Shown here: piece by piece, positions 51,492 through 59,864 of the stretch
Layout: every line of letters begins with the position of its first letter
Position numbering within the stretch: position 1 is the first letter of the stretch
From: Streptomyces luteolifulvus
GTDB lineage: Bacteria > Actinomycetota > Actinomycetes > Streptomycetales > Streptomycetaceae
NCBI RefSeq assembly: GCF_008806595.1
Contig: NZ_VZRB01000003.1
Coordinates: 248,001-312,000, forward strand
Length of the DNA: 64,000 nt
Direction: 5' to 3'
Position numbers and translations under genes: made by a program
The notes under the pieces: generated by a model
What the model saw: only the letters and a program-made list of their open reading frames with translations
Told to the model about the DNA's origin: nothing
The model's database searches: none

Positions 51492-52328
51492 TCACCCTTC
51501 GGCTTGCCGGTAAATGATGGTGGTGCTGCCCACGACGATCCGCGAGCCGTCGCGGAGCGTAGCGCGGGTGGTGTGCTGCCCGTCCACCACGATGCCGTTG
51601 GTGGACCCGAGATCCTGGATCGTCGAGGGCGTTCCGGTCCGGATCTCACAGTGCCGGCGGGAGACGCCGGGGTCGTCGATCCGCACGTCGGCTTCTGTGC
51701 TGCGGCCCAGCACCAGCGTCGGGCGGGAGATCTGATGGCGGGTGCCGTTGATCTCGATCCAGTGGCGGGTCCGTCCGCCCGTCTGCGGTGTGGCCGGGGG
51801 CCGCCCGTAGGGGGCGGCGCCGGGGCGGCCGCCCACGGGCGGCGGCGCGGCCGGCATGGGCGGGGCGCCCGCGTGCGAGGGCTGCGGGTAGCCGTAGGCG
51901 CCGGGGCGGCCCGCGGGGCTCGCCGGGGCGGGCCCGGGGGCCTGCTGGCTGCTGGAGGAGGCGAGCGTACGGCTGCGGACCCGGTACAGGCCGGTGTCGA
52001 GGTCGTCCGCCTTCTCCAGGTGGACCTTGATGGGGCCCATGAAGGTGTAGCGCTGCTGCTTGGCGTAGTCGCGCACCATGCCGGCGAGCTCGTCGCCGAG
52101 CTGGCCGGAGTAGGGGCTGAGACGCTCGAAGTCCGGCGTGCTCAGCTCCACGATGAAGTCATTGGGTACGACCGTGCGGTCGCGGTTCCAGATGGTCGCG
52201 TTGTTGTCGCACTCCCGCTGGAGCGCTCCGGCGATCTCGACGGGCTGGACCTCGGACTTGAACACCTTGGCGAAGGTGCCGTTGACCAGACCTTCGAGAC
52301 GCTGCTCGAACTTCTTCAGGACTCCCAT
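51492..52328 (-). CDS. fhaA: FHA domain protein FhaA (DUF3662 + FHA)
   Basis: 278 residues. N-terminal DUF3662 domain (about 1-115, from MGVLKKFEQRLEGLVNG), Pro/Ala/Gly-rich linker (about 120-185), C-terminal FHA with LVLGRSTEADVRIDDPG, SRRHCEI and LGSTNGIVVDG. In mycobacteria FhaA binds the phosphorylated pseudokinase attached to MurJ; the likely partner here is the separate pseudokinase at 5.4 kb. ATG with GGAGGAGG upstream; first gene of the leftward fhaA-fhaB-pstP-ftsW-pbpA-pknB operon. Confidence 0.95.
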   Translation of the reverse strand: MGVLKKFEQRLEGLVNGTFAKVFKSEVQPVEIAGALQRECDNNATIWNRDRTVVPNDFIVELSTPDFERLSPYSGQLGDELAGMVRDYAKQQRYTFMGPIKVHLEKADDLDTGLYRVRSRTLASSSSQQAPGPAPASPAGRPGAYGYPQPSHAGAPPMPAAPPPVGGRPGAAPYGRPPATPQTGGRTRHWIEINGTRHQISRPTLVLGRSTEADVRIDDPGVSRRHCEIRTGTPSTIQDLGSTNGIVVDGQHTTRATLRDGSRIVVGSTTIIYRQAEG

Positions 52329-52896
52329 GGGGCACCTCCTCCGTCGCTGCTTCCGTCCTGCATCCCGCTCGTCGTGCTGAGCGGGTACTGCCGTGCTGGG
52401 TACTGCTTGTGCTGGTCTTGCCGGTCGTACTGCTTACTGATCGTATCCACGCGCCGGTAAATCGGCTGGTTCCCCCTGTCGGCCCCGTCGACGGGTGTCG
52501 ACGCCTGACGAGGTTCCCTGCGGAGCTCCACTTCGAACTCCTGCGGGACCCAGTCCTGCCGAGGCCGGGGACTGATGTCCTGCCAAGGATCGTAGAGGCG
52601 GCCGGAGACCAGTGTCCCGCACCTGACTGTGGACCCTGCCCGGCTCCTGGGGAGACGGGCGGGAACGGTACGAGGTTGATACGTGAACAGGTACACGTTG
52701 ATACGTAGCCGAAGGGTCGACGGGTTGGTCGGACGGGACGGCCCGGCGGGCCGTGTTCGGGGCGGGCGGAACCGAAGCCGCTGGTGGGCGGCTGCCCCAG
52801 GACAAGTGATGTGAACCCACCCCTGCCAGCGTGCTAGTGTTCTGGATGTCGGAAGGCGCCGACCCCAAGGGGCGTCAGCCGGAGGACACACCCAAT
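52329..52896. promoter_or_regulatory. fhaA/tRNA-Leu divergent intergenic region
   Basis: 568 bp without a gene I can support. It must hold the fha-pknB operon promoter and the tRNA-Leu promoter. It contains a direct repeat GTTGATACGT at 52675-52684 and 52697-52706 and two GTCGAC-rich patches at about 52475-52505. Confidence 0.5.
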
Positions 52897-52980
52897 GCGC
52901 GGGTGGCGGAATAGGCAGACGCGCTGGATTCAGGTTCCAGTGCCCGCAAGGGCGTGGGGGTTCAACTCCCCCCTCGCGCA
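52897..52980 (+). tRNA. tRNA-Leu (anticodon CAG)
   Basis: 84 nt with long variable arm (GTGCCCGCAAGGGCGT). Acceptor GCGCGGG pairs with CTCGCGC, with one G-T; anticodon loop ATTCAGG. CCA not encoded. Confidence 0.97.
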
Positions 52981-52990
52981 CAGCTGGAAG

Positions 52991-53020
52991 CCCCGCAGGT
53001 CGTGGACCTGCGGGGTTTTT
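52991..53020 (+). terminator. Terminator after tRNA-Leu
   Basis: 11-bp perfect stem CCCCGCAGGTC with GACCTGCGGGG followed by TTTTT. Confidence 0.92.
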
Positions 53021-53146
53021 GCGTTGCCTGTTGCCCGTTGTTCGTTGCCCGTGCCCGTTGCCCGGTGCCGGAACGCCCCGGCAGGGTGACCGGGATTACC
53101 TGGTGAGGACAATCACACGGCACACCACCCGGACGGGACGAGGGTG

Positions 53147-53173
53147 TTTTCCACAGTCACGGAGTTGTCCACA
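53147..53173. promoter_or_regulatory. DnaA boxes upstream of the DUF2252 gene
   Basis: TTTTCCACA (53147-53155, one mismatch) and exact TTGTCCACA (53165-53173), both facing the same way. Confidence 0.6.
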
Positions 53174-53251
53174 GGGACTGACGTCTTTCGGCCACCGGCT
53201 GTACGGTCTGCACAAGTTGATGTTCGTGTGCGTACGGGGGAGGCGGTCGGT

Positions 53252-54688
53252 GTGGGCGAGGTCGGTGCAGAGGTGGTCTCACAGGAGCCCTCGCCGGAGG
53301 CTGCTCGGCGGCTTCCCCGGGTGCGGGGATTCGCCGAGTGGCCCTCCGAGGGGTCGGCCAAGCAGGAGGGCAAGGCGCTGCGGGAGCTCGTCCCGCGCAG
53401 CGCGCATGCCGCGCTGGACCTGGACTCCTCCCGGCCGGAAGCGGTCAGCGCGGTCGAGGAGTCCAACCGGGGCCGGCTGTCCGACCTCACGCCGATAAGG
53501 GTCGGCCGGATGGCGGCCACGCCGTTCGCCTTTCTGCGCGGTTCGGCGGGCCTGATGGCGTACGACCTGGCACGCACCCCCATGACCCGCATCCGCGCCC
53601 AGATCTGCGGCGACTCGCATGCGGCGAACTTCGGTCTGTACGGCGATGCGCGCGGCGGTCTGGTCATCGATCTGAACGACTTCGACGAGACGGTCCACGG
53701 CCCCTGGGAGTGGGACCTCAAGCGGCTGGCCGCCTCGCTCGTGCTGGCGGCGCGTGAGGCGGGCGCGGACGAGGACACCTGCCGCAAGGCGGCCAACGAC
53801 GCGGCCGGCGCCTACCGCCGCACCATGCGCCTGCTCGCCAAGCTCCCGGTGCTCGACGCGTGGAACGCCATCGCGGACGAGGAGCTCGTCTCCCACACGG
53901 ACGCCCATGACCTGCTCGGCACGCTGGAGCGGGTGGCGGAGAAGGCGCGGGCCAACACCAGCGGGCGTTTCGCGGCGAAGTCCACGGAGTCGACCGAGGA
54001 CGGCGGGCGCCGGTTCGTCGACGCTCCGCCGGTCCTGCGGCGCGTCCCGGACGCGGAGGCAGCGGCTGTCGCCGCGTCGCTCGGCGAATATCTGAGCACC
54101 CTCTCCGAGGACCGCCTGCCGCTGCTGGCCCGCCACGCGGTGCACGACGTCGCGTTCCGCGTCGTCGGCACGGGCAGCGTCGGGACCCGTTCGTATGTCG
54201 TGCTGCTCCTGGACCACCGGGGCGAATCGCTCGTGCTGCAGGTGAAGGAGGCCCGGCCCTCTGCGCTGGTGCCGCATCTGGCCAGTGCCGGGTTCGAGAC
54301 GCCGGACGTCGCCCACGAGGGCCGCCGGGTCGTGATCGGGCAGAAGCGTATGCAGGTCGTCAGCGACATCCTGCTGGGCTGGAGCTCGGTAGAGGGACGA
54401 CCCTTCCAGGTACGGCAGTTCCGCAACCGCAAGGGCAGCGTGGATCCCGCGGCCCTGGCCGCCGACCAGCTCGACGACTACGGCCGGATGACCGGCGCGC
54501 TGCTGGCCCGCGCCCACTCCCACAGCGCCGACCCGCGCCGGATCGCGGGCTACTGCGGCAAGAACGAGGAACTGGACGAGGCGATCGCCGCCTTTGCCGT
54601 CGCCTACGCCGACCGCACGGAGGCGGACCACGCGGAGCTGGTGGCGGCGGTGCGCTCGGGGCGGATCGCGGCGGAGACGGGGGTGTGA
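53252..54688 (+). CDS. DUF2252 family protein
   Basis: 478 residues from the GTG at 53252 (GGGGGAGG upstream; frame open to 53144 through the DnaA boxes). Family landmarks: RMAATPFAFLRGSAGLMAYDL, ICGDSHAANFGLYG and LNDFDETVHGPWEWDLKRLA, which resemble the catalytic loop and metal motif of aminoglycoside-phosphotransferase-like kinases (GDSHAANFG in place of GDxHxxN; DFDE in place of DxD). That kinase-fold idea is inference; no substrate is known for the family. Confidence 0.9.
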   Translation: MGEVGAEVVSQEPSPEAARRLPRVRGFAEWPSEGSAKQEGKALRELVPRSAHAALDLDSSRPEAVSAVEESNRGRLSDLTPIRVGRMAATPFAFLRGSAGLMAYDLARTPMTRIRAQICGDSHAANFGLYGDARGGLVIDLNDFDETVHGPWEWDLKRLAASLVLAAREAGADEDTCRKAANDAAGAYRRTMRLLAKLPVLDAWNAIADEELVSHTDAHDLLGTLERVAEKARANTSGRFAAKSTESTEDGGRRFVDAPPVLRRVPDAEAAAVAASLGEYLSTLSEDRLPLLARHAVHDVAFRVVGTGSVGTRSYVVLLLDHRGESLVLQVKEARPSALVPHLASAGFETPDVAHEGRRVVIGQKRMQVVSDILLGWSSVEGRPFQVRQFRNRKGSVDPAALAADQLDDYGRMTGALLARAHSHSADPRRIAGYCGKNEELDEAIAAFAVAYADRTEADHAELVAAVRSGRIAAETGV

Positions 54689-54779
54689 GCGCGGGCGGGA
54701 TGCCCCACAGCCACGGGGACCCCCGGTTCGAGGGACGAACCCGGACGGGGGCTGGCGGGCCGTGGCCTACGCTGGGCGG

Positions 54780-55625
54780 GTGACGAGCGCGGAAGCTGAG
54801 CAGGGCGGTGGTGTGGCCGGTGAGAGCCCGGTGACGCCCCAGGACGGTGCGGCCCGGCCCGAGGAGCGGCTGGAGCGAGCCGTTCGGGCGGCCGAGCAGG
54901 CGCTGATCGAGTACGAGATCGCGGTGGAGACCTTCCGTATCGAGGTCGAGAACTTCTCGCGCCTGCACCACCAGAAACTCGGCCCCATGTACACCCGGCT
55001 CGACGAGCTGGACGCGCAGATCGCCGAGGCCCGTGCCGAGCGCACCGGTGACCCGGAGGACCGGCGCAAGGCCGACGAGGCACGCGCCAGAGTCATGCCC
55101 ATGCCCGGCGTGGAGGAGCTGTTCCACGGCTGGATGGACGGCGGCGGGCTGTTCCCGGAGGCGGCCGCGATGCTCACGGACCAGCCGGTACGGCCCCCGC
55201 AGCGGGTGCGCCCCAGCGACGGGGCCCGCAAGCTCTACCGCGAGCTGGCCCGCCAGGCCCACCCCGATCTGGCGCAGGACGACACCGAGCGGGCTCGGCG
55301 CGAGGAGTTCATCATCCGCGTCAACGCCGCCTACGCCCGGGGCGACGAGCCGCTGCTGAAAGAGCTCGCCGAGGAGTGGGCGGCCGGCCCGGCTCCCGAG
55401 CAGCCGCGTCCGACTCCCGCCGACGAGCTCTACGCCCGTCTCGAATGGCTCGCCCGGCGCAAGGAGATGCTCGCCCAGGTCGCCCGCGAACTGGAGGAGA
55501 GCGCGATCGGCGGGATGCTCCGGCTGGCCCCGGACGACCCGGACGCCCTCCTGGATGAGATCGCCGAACAGCTCCTTGCCCAGGTCGCCGAACGCGAGGC
55601 GGAACTCGCGGCGCTGCTCGGGTAG
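54780..55625 (+). CDS. J-domain-like protein
   Basis: 281 residues from the GTG at 54780. A coiled-coil N-terminal half (about 25-100) is followed by a stretch resembling DnaJ: ARKLYRELARQAHPDLAQDD with the HPD tripeptide and NAAYARGDEPLLKELA. The C-terminal part (about 215-281) is again helical. It has no glycine-rich or zinc region, so it would be a type III J-protein or a degenerate relative. Partner unknown. It is followed closely by the rhodanese gene. Confidence 0.7.
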   Translation: MTSAEAEQGGGVAGESPVTPQDGAARPEERLERAVRAAEQALIEYEIAVETFRIEVENFSRLHHQKLGPMYTRLDELDAQIAEARAERTGDPEDRRKADEARARVMPMPGVEELFHGWMDGGGLFPEAAAMLTDQPVRPPQRVRPSDGARKLYRELARQAHPDLAQDDTERARREEFIIRVNAAYARGDEPLLKELAEEWAAGPAPEQPRPTPADELYARLEWLARRKEMLAQVARELEESAIGGMLRLAPDDPDALLDEIAEQLLAQVAEREAELAALLG

Positions 55626-55635
55626 CGTCGGGAGC

Positions 55636-55983
55636 ATGCATTTCGGAGCTGGTGTGCCCACGGTCGAGGTCGCGGACCTCAAGGACGACGACTTCCTGCT
55701 GGACGTCCGTGAGAACGACGAGTGGCGGGCCGGTCACGCCGCAGGGGCACTGCACATCCCCATCAGCGAGTTCGTGGCCCGATACGGCGAGCTGACCGAG
55801 GCCGCGCCGCAGGACGGGCGGGTCCATGTGATCTGCCGCTCCGGCGGCCGCTCGGCCCAGGTCGCGATGTACCTCGTCCAGCAGGGCATCGACGCCGTGA
55901 ACGTCGACGGCGGGATGCAGGTGTGGGAGGCGGCGGGCCGTCCGGTCGTGACCGACGAGGGACAGTCCGGGTTCGTCCTCTAG
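55636..55983 (+). CDS. Single-domain rhodanese (sulfurtransferase-like)
   Basis: 115 residues, one rhodanese domain: LLDVRENDEWRAGHAAGALHIPI, active-site loop CRSGGRSAQVA with the catalytic Cys, and VNVDGGMQVWEAAGRPV. Carries sulfane sulfur; acceptor unknown. ATG 10 bp after the J-domain gene, so probably one transcript. Confidence 0.92.
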   Translation: MHFGAGVPTVEVADLKDDDFLLDVRENDEWRAGHAAGALHIPISEFVARYGELTEAAPQDGRVHVICRSGGRSAQVAMYLVQQGIDAVNVDGGMQVWEAAGRPVVTDEGQSGFVL

Positions 55984-56020
55984 ACGGCGCCGTCCCGGCA
56001 GACGGCTCCCTCCCCGGCGG

Positions 56021-57169
56021 TCAGCCCAGTGGGTGGGCCGCCAGCAGGTCCCCCAGGGCCTCCTCGTGCGCCGCCGCCGGGCCGAGGGACAGCTCCAGGT
56101 GCTTGGCCCAGGCGTGATACCGGTGCAGCGGATAGTCGACGTCGGCGCCGAAGCCGCCGTGCAGATGCTGTGCCGTCTGCACGACCCGCCGTACGCCCTC
56201 CGAGGCCCAGATCTTGGCGACCGCGACATCTCCGGACGCGGGCAGCGCAGCCTGCGCCCCCGAACCGATCCGCCACGCGGCCTGCCACAGCGTGGCCTCC
56301 ATCGCGCGCAGGTCGATGTAACGGTCGGCGGTCTGCACGGCGACGGCCTGGAAGGTGGCGACCGGGAACCCGAACTGCTCCCGCTTGCCGGTGTATTCAC
56401 CGGTCATGCGCAGCACCCGCCGGCCCAGGCCGAGCGCCAGCGCACAGGTCCCGGTGGCCAGCAGATCACGCAGCCACTCCCAGGCGCCCTCGGCGTCAAT
56501 GACGTCACGCGCCGCGATCCGCACCGAGTCCAGACGCACCTCGCCCAGCCGCTCGCCGGTGGTGGAGATCTGCTCGGCGATCACGACTCCCGCGTGGACG
56601 CGCGGCACCAGGGCGAGCACGGTCCGGTCGGCGGCCGTGTGGGCGGGTACGACGACGAAGTCGGCGTTCTGCGCCCAGGGCACCGCCGTCTGCACCCCGT
56701 CCAGGATCCACTCGGCGCCCTCGCCCTCGTCGCCGGACTGCCGTGCGGTCACGGCGAGTTCGGCCGGGTCATGGCCGGTGCGACCGCTCGCGGCGACGGT
56801 CAGCACGACCTCCCCGCGGCCGGCGCGGGCCAGCAGACCGGACTTCAACTCCTCGCCGCCGTAGGCCTGTACGGCCGCCGCGGCCGCGCTGTTCTCCAGC
56901 AGCGGCACCCGGGCCAGTACCTTCGCCGACTCGCGCAGCACCAGGCACAGCGCGACGGCGTCCAGGCCCGCCCCGCCGTACTCCGCGTCCAGCAGCAGGC
57001 TCAGCAGATCCGCCTCGGCGAGCCTGGCCCACAGGGCGCGGTCGAAGTCGTCGGCGACGGCGCCCGCGGTGAGGGCCGGGCTGGGCACGGTGTCCGGCGC
57101 GACCCCGGCGAACACGCCGCGCGCCGCCTCGGCCGCCGCCTGCTGCTCCTCGCTGAAGGTGAAGTCCAC
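56021..57169 (-). CDS. Acyl-CoA dehydrogenase (FadE-type)
   Basis: 382 residues. FAD-dependent alpha,beta-dehydrogenase fold: DFTFSEEQQAAAEAARGVF, a shortened middle domain, TGEYTGKREQFGFPVATFQAV and the C-terminal HLHGGFGADVDYPLHRYHAW. The usual catalytic Glu near the end of this last motif appears as Asp (VDYPL), so it could be weakly active or one partner of a heteromeric enzyme, as in steroid-degrading FadE pairs. GTG at 57169 with GGAAGGAC upstream. A KstR-like palindrome lies 44 bp upstream. Confidence 0.88.
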   Translation of the reverse strand: MDFTFSEEQQAAAEAARGVFAGVAPDTVPSPALTAGAVADDFDRALWARLAEADLLSLLLDAEYGGAGLDAVALCLVLRESAKVLARVPLLENSAAAAAVQAYGGEELKSGLLARAGRGEVVLTVAASGRTGHDPAELAVTARQSGDEGEGAEWILDGVQTAVPWAQNADFVVVPAHTAADRTVLALVPRVHAGVVIAEQISTTGERLGEVRLDSVRIAARDVIDAEGAWEWLRDLLATGTCALALGLGRRVLRMTGEYTGKREQFGFPVATFQAVAVQTADRYIDLRAMEATLWQAAWRIGSGAQAALPASGDVAVAKIWASEGVRRVVQTAQHLHGGFGADVDYPLHRYHAWAKHLELSLGPAAAHEEALGDLLAAHPLG

Positions 57170-57212
57170 GGTCCTGTCCTTCCGGCGGGTCTGATCTGAC
57201 GACCCGTCAAGA

Positions 57213-57226
57213 TAGAACAGGTTCTA
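57213..57226. promoter_or_regulatory. KstR-like operator upstream of the acyl-CoA dehydrogenase
   Basis: TAGAAC-AG-GTTCTA, perfect 6-bp arms. It fits the TNNAACNNGTTNNA pattern of the TetR-family steroid regulator KstR. Confidence 0.6.
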
Positions 57227-57269
57227 CAAGAAGGGAACGGGCCCGCAGACCCGCCCCACAGCCGCTCGC

Positions 57270-58334
57270 CTACCGGTCGAAGTCCAGCTCCACCTTCTCC
57301 GTCACCGGATGCGACTGGCACGCCAGCACATAGCCCGCCTCGGTCTCCTCGGTCTCCAGCGCGAAGTTGCGGTCCATGCGCACCTCGCCAGTGACCAGGA
57401 AGGCCCGGCACGTCCCGCACACCCCGCCCTTGCAGGCGTAGGGCGCGTCGGGCCGGTTGCGCAGCACTGTCTCCAGGAGCGACTCGCCGTCCTGGACGGG
57501 CCAGGTCCCGCCGCGGCCGTCGAGCCGCGCGGTCACCGTGCTGTGCGCGGGGGCCGGCCGGGCCGGTGCGGTCGTGGTGCCCTCGTCGACGTGGAAGATC
57601 TCCTCATGGATGCGGGAGCGCGGCACACCGAGGCCGCGCAGCGCCCGTTCCGCCCCCTGCACCAGCCCGAACGGCCCGCACAGGAACCAGCCGGCCACCT
57701 GCTCCACGGGCAGCAGAGCCGGCAGCAGCCCGGTCAGCCGCTCCTGGTCCAGCCGCCCGGACGGCAGCCCCGCCTGCTGCTCCTCCCGGGACAGCACGGT
57801 CACCAGCTGCAGCCGCTCGGGATAGCGGTCCTTGAGGTCGGCGACCTCCTCGAGGAACATCGTCGAGGTGGTCGTACGGTCGCTGCGTATCAGACAGAAC
57901 CGGGCCTCCGGCTCGCGCGCCAGCAGCGTCGAGACGATCGACAGCACCGGGGTGATACCGCTGCCGCCGACCACCGCGGCGTACAGACCGGGCGCGGGCT
58001 GCAGGGTGAAGCGGCCCGCCGGGATCATCACCTCCAATTCGTCCCCGACGTTGATCTCCTTGAGCGCGTACGTCGAGAACGCCCCGTCCTCGACCAGCCG
58101 CACCGCGACCCGCAGGGTGCGGGGCGCTTCGCCGTCCGGCGCCGGGGCCGGGGAGCAGATCGAGTACGTGCGCCGGATCTCGGTGCCGTCGACGATGCGG
58201 CGCAGGGCCAGATGCTGGCCCGGCGCGTACCGGTAGTCCTCGCGCAGTTCCGGCGGCACCGCGAGCGTCAGGGCCACGGAGTCGTCGGTGAGCCGGTCGA
58301 CCGCGGCCACCGGGAGCGGGTGGAAGCGGGCCAT
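57270..58334 (-). CDS. paaE: Phenylacetyl-CoA epoxidase reductase subunit PaaE
   Basis: 354 residues. It passes electrons from NADPH to the PaaA di-iron site. FAD domain with RRTYSICSPAP, NAD(P) domain with VVGGSGITPVLSIVSTLL and FLCGPFGLV, and a C-terminal plant-type ferredoxin with PYACKGGVCGTCRAFLVTG plus VLACQSHP (four cluster cysteines). ATG at 58334 overlaps the paaD stop. Confidence 0.96.
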   Translation of the reverse strand: MARFHPLPVAAVDRLTDDSVALTLAVPPELREDYRYAPGQHLALRRIVDGTEIRRTYSICSPAPAPDGEAPRTLRVAVRLVEDGAFSTYALKEINVGDELEVMIPAGRFTLQPAPGLYAAVVGGSGITPVLSIVSTLLAREPEARFCLIRSDRTTTSTMFLEEVADLKDRYPERLQLVTVLSREEQQAGLPSGRLDQERLTGLLPALLPVEQVAGWFLCGPFGLVQGAERALRGLGVPRSRIHEEIFHVDEGTTTAPARPAPAHSTVTARLDGRGGTWPVQDGESLLETVLRNRPDAPYACKGGVCGTCRAFLVTGEVRMDRNFALETEETEAGYVLACQSHPVTEKVELDFDR

Positions 58335-58861
58335 CACAGCTCCTTGAAGTGGTCGAAGGGTTCCCGGCAGGACAGACACCGCCGCAGCGCCTTGCACGCG
58401 GTGGAGGAGAAGCGGCTGAGCAGCTCGGTGTCGGCGGACCCGCAGTGCGGACAGCGCACGGGATCCGGTTCGCCGTCGGTCGTGCGCGTCGGTCCCAGCT
58501 CCAGGGAGACCGGTCCGGACGCATGGCGCTCACGCGGCGGCGCGATACCGAACTCTCGCAGCTTGCGTCGCCCTTCGGCCGAGATGTCGTCCGTCGACCA
58601 GGCGGGCGTGAGCACCCTGCGGACGGTGACCTCGCGCACGCCGTGGTCGTGCAGCACCCGCTCTATGTCCAGCGACATCGCCTCGACGGCCGGGCAGCCG
58701 GTGTACGTCGGGGTCAGCTCGACCTCGACCGAGTCCGCGCCCCGTATGTGCACCGCGCGCACCACACCGAGTTCCCGGAGCGTGATCACCGGCAGTTCGG
58801 GATCGGGCACCGAACCGGCGAGTTCGAGGAGTTCCGCCTCCAGTGCGGTGGCCGTCACCAT
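58334..58861 (-). CDS. paaD: PaaD (PaaJ), maturation factor of the epoxidase
   Basis: 175 residues. DUF59/MIP18-like domain (SVPDPELPVITLRELGVV, TYTGCPAVEAMSLDIE) and a C-terminal zinc module CPHCGSADTE, ACKALRRCLSCREPFDHFK. Thought to assemble or repair a metal centre of the complex. Overlaps both neighbours by a few bases. Confidence 0.95.
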   Translation of the reverse strand: MVTATALEAELLELAGSVPDPELPVITLRELGVVRAVHIRGADSVEVELTPTYTGCPAVEAMSLDIERVLHDHGVREVTVRRVLTPAWSTDDISAEGRRKLREFGIAPPRERHASGPVSLELGPTRTTDGEPDPVRCPHCGSADTELLSRFSSTACKALRRCLSCREPFDHFKEL

Positions 58862-59580
58862 GACGCCCCCGGGTGGCTGCGGTGCAGATGCTGCATCTCG
58901 GCGAGCATCCGTCCGAAGGGTTCGGTGTGCAGGCCCTGACGGCCGGCACCGGCCGTCCACGCCCCGGAGCGCGGGCCCTCGGGGACGGTCAGGGTGGCCC
59001 GGCCCAGCACCTCGCCGACGGAGGCGAGCCAAGCGGACTCCATGCGCTCACCGTCGACATCCAGCCCCTCGACCGGCCGGAACATCTCGCCGGTGAACCG
59101 CCACAGGGCCGCACACGCCCGCTGCATCCGCTCATGGGCGGCCTCCGTGCCGTCGCCGAGCCGCAGGGTCCACTGCTCGGCGTGGTCGCGGTGATAGGCG
59201 GTCTCCTTGACGGCCTTCGCGGCGAGCGGGGCGAACGGGCCCTCCCCGGCTGCCAGTTCGGCGTACAGGAGGTGCTGGTAGGTGGAGAAGTACAGCTGGC
59301 GTGCGATGGTGTGCGCGAAGTCGCCGTTGGGCTGCTCCACCAGCTGGAGGTTGCGGAAGGCGCGCTCCTCACGCAGATACGCCAGCTCGTCCTCGTCGCC
59401 GGCCATCGACAGCAGCACCCGGGCCTGGCCGAGCAGGTCGAGGGCGATGTTGGCGAGGGCGACCTCCTCCTCGAGGACGGGGGCGTGGCCCGCCCACTCG
59501 CCCAGGCGGTGGGAGAGCACCAGCGCGTCGTCGCCCAGGGCGAGGGCGGCCGTCAGGGGCACGGTCGTGGGCGTCGTCAC
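58855..59580 (-). CDS. paaC: Phenylacetyl-CoA epoxidase structural subunit PaaC
   Basis: 241 residues, ferritin-like fold without the full iron-ligand set. Motifs LSHRLGEWAGHAPVLEEEVAL and AYHRDHAEQWTLRLGDGT are typical. It pairs with PaaA. GTG at 59580 overlaps paaB. It ends RSHPGASW. Confidence 0.95.
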   Translation of the reverse strand: MTTPTTVPLTAALALGDDALVLSHRLGEWAGHAPVLEEEVALANIALDLLGQARVLLSMAGDEDELAYLREERAFRNLQLVEQPNGDFAHTIARQLYFSTYQHLLYAELAAGEGPFAPLAAKAVKETAYHRDHAEQWTLRLGDGTEAAHERMQRACAALWRFTGEMFRPVEGLDVDGERMESAWLASVGEVLGRATLTVPEGPRSGAWTAGAGRQGLHTEPFGRMLAEMQHLHRSHPGASW

Positions 59581-59864
59581 AGGTGCTTCACCCCCTCCGG
59601 GATCTCGTAGAAGGTCGGGTGCCGGTACGGCTTGTCTGCGGCCGGTTCGAAGAACGGGTCCTTCTCGTCGGGGGAGGACGCGGTGATCGCGGACGAGGGG
59701 ACGACCCAGATCGAGACGCCCTCGCCGCGCCGGGTGTACAGGTCGCGGGCGTTGCGCAGAGCGAGCTCCGCGTCCGGCGCGTGCAGGCTGCCGGCGTGGG
59801 TGTGGGACAGGCCGCGGCGCGAGCGCACGAAGACCTCCCACAGCGGCCAGTCGGTGTTGGTCAT
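59577..59864 (-). CDS. paaB: Phenylacetyl-CoA epoxidase subunit PaaB
   Basis: 95 residues, normal size: [22 protein letters not shown], then [20 protein letters not shown]. It connects the PaaAC heterodimers. Overlaps paaA and paaC by 4 bp each. Confidence 0.96.
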   Translation of the reverse strand: MTNTDWPLWEVFVRSRRGLSHTHAGSLHAPDAELALRNARDLYTRRGEGVSIWVVPSSAITASSPDEKDPFFEPAADKPYRHPTFYEIPEGVKHL

